Part shown: positions 42,945 to 48,483 of the stretch, piece by piece
How the letters are laid out: every line of letters starts with the position of its first letter
Numbering within the stretch: position 1 is the first letter of the stretch
Assembly (NCBI GenBank): GCA_011109175.1
Contig: RDEW01000125.1
Location: 6,981 to 55,463, forward strand
Direction: 5' to 3'
Source of the DNA: Dicyema japonicum
Lineage: Eukaryota; Dicyemida; Rhombozoa; Dicyemidae
DNA: 48,483 nt
The notes under the pieces: model-generated
The model's database searches: none
What the model saw: the letters and a program-made list of their open reading frames with translations, nothing else
Told to the model about the DNA's origin: nothing
Position numbers and translations under genes: made by a program

Positions 42945-43400
42945 CGCGTATTTTTTAAGACCGATCTTCTTCCATCAGAAAATTCAACCTATAGATAAAT
43001 TTAAAAATACCTTCGGTGCATTTCCCTTTTTGTATCACAACAAAATATCCCGAAGCGCGTTTGGATATCCTATTACCATACGATGGATAGCGTTTGCATC
43101 ACTAGTCATTTTAGAGGAGGGCGGCTGCCCTCTCCCATGTAGCACCTTCTCCGTAGCCTTTTGATACAGGGGGCATCTTGAATGACTCGACCTGTGTCCT
43201 TCCTCACCACAGTTCACGCACTTGAGAGACATGACTTTTGATTGGCAGGCCTTCAGTAAATTTGGACTCTCGCAATTCAGATCCTCTCTGCCTCTGCTCC
43301 AGAGCGAAGCCAGACCTTCATGGTTCAGAGTCTCCTTCCCCGTTAATGAAATCCATCTTGATGTGTTAGTTTGACCTCAGCTTCGAAAGCTGGAGCGTCG
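42945..43400 (-). mobile_element. LINE ORF1 zinc-knuckle fragment
   Basis: The minus-strand frame 43,232-43,035 reads MSLKCVNCGEEGHRSSHSRC and then PLYQKATEKV. The Cys/His spacing C-x2-C-x4-H-x6-C followed by P.Y is typical of the zinc knuckle in ORF1 of jockey-type LINEs, an RNA-binding protein. An upstream frame gives GLPIKSHV, which fits 'G.PIK' before the knuckle. Frames are broken further upstream. A partly deleted copy lies at 5,560-5,745. Which of the LINE families in the window it belonged to is unknown. Confidence 0.65.
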
Positions 43401-44224
43401 TCCTCATTCCGGAATCATAGCAACAAGAGGGATTCTCCGCGTTTGATAACTCTTCCTTTGGCATAGGTAGCAAGAGTAACCTATGCCGCACAAAAGGTTA
43501 ACGACTCTCACCTTCGGCACTTCTAATCAACAAGTGTAGTTAGTCCCACTACAACAGTTTGTATTAATTTTTTTATTTAGAATTAATGAATTAGTTATAT
43601 GTTATTCTTATAATAGATATAAAAAAGTCATACTATGTAGTATATTTCTGGTTACCATAAAAACACGTAAAATTAGGTTGCCCATAGGCTTCAGGTTGCT
43701 CATTTGACACAATATCTCCAATAAGTCTATTTTAGAATGCCTATTTGAAAGTTCGCAAACAATCAGTTTTCATTCCAGATAACGAACAACATCATAAACT
43801 TCCGTATTTAGTTGGTACCCATTTACCATGGTACCATAGTAGTCTTCACATAAAATTTCTTAATCGGACTTCCCTTAAAGATTTCAAATAATTGAAATTT
43901 TATACAGATCTGACTATATTTCCTTACATATTCCATTTTTTTTGATTTTTTGTTTAACTACTTGTCATACTCCTTCTAAATTTTTAGGACAAAATTAAGA
44001 ATTGTCACACTAATTTTCCCCATTTTTGGGTTTATTACAAACTAAAATTTATTATTACTATTAAAATGATAAATTTTCAAAAAATTGAAATATTCCCCAT
44101 TGACACTGAATTGATGATAACTGTTATCCTCCCATTATGTAATCCTAAGAGTGGTCAAAGTATAACTTTTATAATTGATTGTTTTTTAAACTAAATTGTA
44201 GTTATTAAATTAAATTGTATTTTA
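43401..44224. other. No recognisable gene
   Basis: The first 150 bp may still belong to the ORF1 relic. The rest is AT-rich with nothing to report. Confidence 0.4.
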
Positions 44225-44800
44225 ATTCTCACAAATGCCGGTGTGGCGCCGCCGTCGATTGTTATTGTCACCATGGCCTCTGGTGTTAAAGAAGTGCACG
44301 ATTCCATGACACAAGGCGATCAACGGAATTGTCAAACGAGCCCTGGAGTCTACGGGGTACACTGCCATACTTGAACCTGTTGGCATGGACAGAGGAGACG
44401 AAAAACGTCCCGACGGGATCACAATTTTCCCATTTGAAAAGAAGAAACCTTTGGTCTGGGACGCTACTTGTGTCGACCCACATTGCCCGTCCAATGTTGT
44501 CGGGAGCGTGGTAGACACACTGTATGCAGCGGGAAAAAACGATGAGGGCAAAGGAAAAGGAATATGTCCAGTTTGTTCCCCTTGCTATGGAGACTTCCAA
44601 TCCTACTTCCCCTCTACACTAGAGATTTTCAGACGTCTTGGAAACCGAATCACCTCATGCACTGGAGATCTCCGCGACGCCGTTAACTGTTTAAGCGAAT
44701 TTCTCTCGAAACTCTAAGAGGGAACAGCCACGCAGTGAGGGCTGCAGATAATTAATGTTTTGTCCATTTTTGCTTATAAATAAATACAGAAATTAAAAAA
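44225..44800 (+). mobile_element. PHD-finger LINE, copy E: zinc motif and endonuclease
   Basis: HKCRCGAAVD opens at about 44,232 and, after a frame break with a stop, INGIVKRALESTGYTAILEP leads into the frame 44,385-44,717. There RGDEKRPDGITIFPF and LVWDATCVD keep the PD-x15-D endonuclease core, with D at 44,412 and 44,460. SCTGDLRDAVN follows, then RGNSHAVRAADN and a stop near 44,754. It differs in sequence from copies B and D (ATCVD against CTVVD), so it is a separate subfamily. It is on the plus strand and lacks the RT. Confidence 0.8.
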
Positions 44801-44811
44801 ATTAAAATTAT

Positions 44812-44975
44812 TTCCAAAGACCAAGGGTAACCAATCTGACAAACTTCTCGATCCTGAATCATTCTAGCATTACAGAACTTGTCACCAGGTAACAAAGTTA
44901 TTCCCGGGGAAAAATTGTTGGATCCTCTAGATGCCGGCCAAACATTGGCGCCTCCTCAGTAAAGTGATAATACAT
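44812..44975 (-). mobile_element. LINE 3'-end fragment, second copy
   Basis: Reverse complement of the 20,480-20,665 type: GTTACCTGGTGACAAGTTCT and GGTTACCCTTGGTCTTTGGA then AATAATTTTAATTT. Its 3' end faces the 3' end of the PHD-LINE copy E at about 44,805. Confidence 0.55.
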
Positions 44976-45974
44976 CCTCGGATAAATTAATTTTAATAAT
45001 TAATCAATAAAATTAATTAATTAATAAAATTTAATTTAAAAATTTAAACGTTAACAAATGTGTCTAGTGCGGTTAACTCTGGTGTTATTATATCATTAAC
45101 TGTAGAAAAATTAATGAAATTAAAGGAAATCAGTAATAACTTTGACTCAGGAGGAGACATTAGTCCACTTGACAAATTTCAGCTTAAGAAACTTTCTAAA
45201 AAATAAATTTTCAACAAGGATATTCGTATATTTTAGGCAGTAATAAAAAGCTACGATTTTTTGTGAAGAACGCGAATTAACGTCAAAACAATAGAAATAT
45301 ACCTTAAATTTACAATTTATTAGTCAGAACATAATTATATTCACATCGATCGAAAGCTACTATTTTCAAATTGAACATGTTTATTACATATTTTGCAGGG
45401 TTTGACTGGGACACTTTTCTCAAATTGTGTATTTTGTCAGGTATTTTTTTTGTTTTTATTTACACAGGCAAAAAAATTAGTGCAATGAAATTGCATATAA
45501 CACCGATGTTAGCTAGAAGGTCAAGGATCGTTATATTTCTGACACTATAGGCCTAAGGAGATAGCCAGAAATAAATATTTGATATTCACAATAATGATTT
45601 TGATTTTAAAGTTTAGATTTTGCTCATCGTGGACTATCTAAAAAATATGTTATGGCTGAGTTGACTAAAAATAAACGAGCAGAATAAATTGTAGCCATCT
45701 TCCAAAATATGTTTTTTATGTCGAATCGCCATTGATTTACATACAGATAATGGTAAGGAATTTTAAAATTCATTAATGGAGGATTTATGATGACAGACGC
45801 TAATACGACCATACTAAAACCTGGAGAAGAAGCGTCTTTTAGACCAGATAACTAATATGTTATATGTCAAAAATCCTGGAGATTCCAATATCTCCAGTTC
45901 TGCCTACCCTTTTTTCGTCGATCTCCCGATTATGGATATGATAATAATTTTTACTCTCTTATACGTATAATATT
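44976..45974. other. AT-rich spacer
   Basis: Nothing recognised. Confidence 0.5.
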
Positions 45975-46150
45975 AATATGGCTCACAAGATCGTGACATC
46001 CAGAAGGCCACAGAATGAAACAAGTTAACCTGGACAGACTTATTGCCAAGATAACAGAAAACCTGAGCATGGTGAATGCTGAGTAGTCGTTTACTTCCCT
46101 TTTTACTATTGACAAAATTGGGAAGGAAGACAGTCCTCTTGAAAACTAAA
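45975..46150 (+). mobile_element. LINE RT fragment after motif C
   Basis: SRDIQKATE (about 45,990), then VNLDRLIAKITENLSMVNAE, a stop, and SFTSLFTIDKIGKEDSPLEN align with the segment after YADD at 36,915-37,070 (SRDQEFQKSIE, MDRLNAWIMENRLVVNAEKS). It is strongly decayed. Confidence 0.7.
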
Positions 46151-46199
46151 ACACCAATATTAGAAGGATTATTTGTTAGAACTTTGCTAAAATACTGTG

Positions 46200-47060
46200 T
46201 GTTTAAGTGAAGATGGGATTAGATTTTACTATGCTAATTACTCTGTGGTCAATGTATGGGACTTGGGGGTGGTTAGAGTAATGGTATTTTTAGGAGAGAA
46301 CTACTTCCAGTGAAGTATGAATGTGATTCCTGTGTGGATAGGATAATTGAGAGTGAGACTGCGAAGGGGTCATTTGCTGTTTGTTGCTTTGAAAAAGTGT
46401 TCTATAATGGTTATGATGTGTGTGGTATGTTAGTGCTTCCAAGTGAGTTTTTCATGTACTATTCTCTCTTCCTTTATATTTGAATCTTCTATAATGGATA
46501 GAATAGATGATATGTCTGTGCAAGGAGGAATGCTGATTAATGTTGGTTCTAATGTTTCTGTGTTTGTGTGGGATATTGTTGAGAGACGGATTAGACATGT
46601 TTATGTGTTTGTTACTTTAGATGAATTTGTTGACTCGGAAGAAATATGACAGCAGTTAAATATATTCCATTTATGGATAACACCTATGTCATTGGCTGTA
46701 GAGACGGTGTTGTCCATTTATGGAATGATGATACCTTTCAATGTGATGATTCTATAAGATTGGTGATTGTACTATACAGTCGTTTGCTTCTAATTCAAAT
46801 TGTCTCTTTGTCGGAGAAATGTTAAAGACCGTTTCTTTTTTTTGCGAGACCATGGAATCCAGGGTTTACGGAATGTCTTTATTTCATACAAACTCGATAA
46901 ATTTCCATTCCACATCGTTATCATGACAACATATGTTGTTTTTTACAGTTTTTCCCCTCTCTAAACATTTTAGATTCGCCAATGGATAGATATTCCAAAG
47001 TGGAAATAAGAGATTAACTCAGTCTTGTGTTTTATGATGGACTTCAAAGACTCTGAATTG
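46200..47060 (+). pseudogene. WD40-repeat protein gene, broken or spliced
   Basis: Plus-strand blocks: YYANYSVVNVWDLGVVRVMV (46,233 on), RRELLPVKYECDSCVDRIIE and FEKVFYNGYDVCGMLVLPSE (46,290-46,480), then the frame 46,443-46,649 with GGMLINVGSNVSVFVWDIVE. A further frame from 46,648 reads YVIGCRDGVVHLWNDDTF. The repeated '(I/V)..G...V.(V/L)W(D/N)' ends are WD40 blades, which build beta-propeller scaffolds. Blocks switch frame with overlaps and without obvious introns, so the gene is probably broken, although small introns cannot be excluded. SFASNSNCLFVGEMLKTVSF and LDSPMDRYSKVEIRD follow. Which WD40 protein it is cannot be told. Confidence 0.45.
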
Positions 47061-48483
47061 AATGAGTTGAGCCAACTTTGACTTCCTGATCTACTTACCT
47101 GGATGTTTACCGAGTTTGGGTACCCAGAAAAGCATCCACTTTTTGATCCTATCGTCTTCTAGTTTGTTCTACGGTGCCTCAGCACTAATTCTCTTAATAT
47201 AAGATATGCTGAGGTAGTATTTATCTCAGTTAGTCAGTTTATAATTCATAGTTTATGCTAGTGATCATATCGGACCAATCTTGTCAATTGAACTCGTTTG
47301 ATTACATGTTTGATTTAATCTTACTCGCAGAGTTGGAAATTTAACTGGGAATTGGATAATTGACTATTATTTGGTTGAAATTATGTTTACACAGGATTCA
47401 CACCCTCAGGTTGTCCACATGCAATATTCTTGTTAATTAAAACAGTTTTTTCCCACTTTAATTTTTTTGTCAGCTTCTGGCAGACTCACTGTGGCTCATA
47501 TAGACTGCATTTTTGACTCTATTAAAGTAATATATGACTCTATCTAGCTATTTGGAAAAGAAATTTGCCATATTTTGTCAGTGACAAATTTTTTCCTATG
47601 AATCTTTAAAATCATCTTTTCAATCGTTTTATGCTTCTGGATCTGACTTTGCTAAATGAACAGGTGAAATTTTTTTAATTTGGCAGTGTCGTAGTTGCCG
47701 CTTCTATTTTGGCTGAAATATGGGACAACATTCTTCGACCTTTCAGATGTTCTAAAGATGTTTACTTTACATTTAATTTGACATTATAGAATAAACTCTA
47801 AAAGAAGGTCTAAGGGACTATTCCTTAACGCGAATAAAATATGTAGGGCATTCGAATCTTGCTCAACTACTGACAGGACAAATGAACGTGTGTATAGTTC
47901 AAAGGAAAACGATCCTGTGAATTCTGAAGGACGAATCACTCATTCAAGATGTGAGAAATATTAAAAAATATCCCAGCAATAACTATGCTATATATTAAAG
48001 GCTGTGTGGGAAAAATTTCAAGATTATCATAGAATTGGTTAACTTATTCGAGTCTTGGATGCAAGAGGCTGTGAAGCGCTTTGAATCAATTGAGACTACC
48101 TATTATGACAGGCAGTCTTGCTAGTGTGTGGCATTTTTCTCTTTCTTATACAAAGTCCTGACAGACTATTTGTTACCTTGCGTCCACTCTACAGCAGTAT
48201 GTTGTTTATATTTTTGCTAAATATTTTATTTATTATTTTTAATTATTATTTAGTAATATATTATGTTTATATATAACAATGTAAAGAAAATATTTTATGG
48301 GGAAATTTTAAACAGGATAGTCTCATTGGTATGACATGTTTAATTATTCCATAGGACTGTTCTCATGTGAGCAAAGAACTGAGGAGTTTGTCTCAATAGA
48401 ATGTCAGGTGTCCAATGTGAATAATCTCTATGTACTATCTTACACTAATATTAGGAATCATTGGATAAGTTCAGAGAACGATA
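47061..48483 (+). other. Possible continuation of a decayed gene
   Basis: Protein-like scraps on the plus strand with stops between them: FGYPEKHPLFDPIVF and FVLRCLSTNSLNIRYAEVVF (47,110-47,225), GRLTVAHIDCIFDSIKVIYD (about 47,480), VVVAASILAEIWDNILRPFR (about 47,690), and LVNLFESWMQEAVKRFESIE (about 48,038). They could be further parts of the gene to the left or of another gene. No motif is recognised. The window ends inside this stretch. Confidence 0.2.

Noticed and set aside
1-48483. CRISPR array, prokaryotic operon, rRNA genes or viral genes
   Set aside because: No regularly spaced repeats, no ribosome-binding-site-led gene runs, no rRNA-like sequence and no virus-type protein motifs were seen.

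Overview
The window is AT-rich eukaryotic DNA dominated by old, broken transposable elements, with a few decayed protein genes between them. No gene is intact from start to stop. There are no bacterial operons, no rRNA, no complete tRNA and no CRISPR array. The elements are of animal type: non-LTR retrotransposons of jockey/CR1-like and RTE-like kinds, a PHD-finger LINE with an R2-like endonuclease tail, a BED-finger hAT transposon and a tRNA-derived SINE. The recognisable genes (XPD/ERCC2 and beta-tubulin) show no clear introns. This fits a small invertebrate or a eukaryotic parasite carrying animal-like elements, but the sequence does not settle which.

Layout. 0-9 kb: a pre-RT LINE scrap, a decayed coiled-coil gene on the minus strand, a SINE, and RT and ORF1 scraps. 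8.2-15.8 kb: a PHD-LINE copy, jockey/CR1-like 3' ends, RTE 3' ends and a short deletion derivative. 16.1-17.8 kb: a hAT element with exact ends and an 8-bp target duplication, holding a nested RTE insertion. 18.5-24 kb: RT scraps, a 338-bp LINE-derived element inserted in a PHD-LINE tail, and two PHD-LINE pieces abutting head to tail. 24.6-27.4 kb: minus-strand relics of beta-tubulin and of the DNA-repair/TFIIH helicase XPD, the latter cut by an RTE insertion. 27.4-30.3 kb: the 5' part of a LINE with a 2A-like peptide motif before its AP-endonuclease domain, an inverted RT piece and a LINE 3' end. 30.9-36 kb: unrecognised coding-like blocks, SINEs and a HEAT-repeat karyopherin-like relic. 36.8-46.2 kb: more RT, PHD-LINE and ORF1 relics. 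46.2-48.5 kb: a broken WD40-repeat gene.

The strongest points are: (1) the 2A-like motif; (2) a 3'-terminal RNA hairpin followed by GGTTAATAA, kept by compensatory base changes in four LINE-family copies; (3) a short element that joins the 5' leader and 3' hairpin of that LINE and has a 12-bp target duplication; (4) XPD split by an RTE; (5) the nested RTE-in-hAT insertion. All family calls come from reading motifs by eye; no database search was run.
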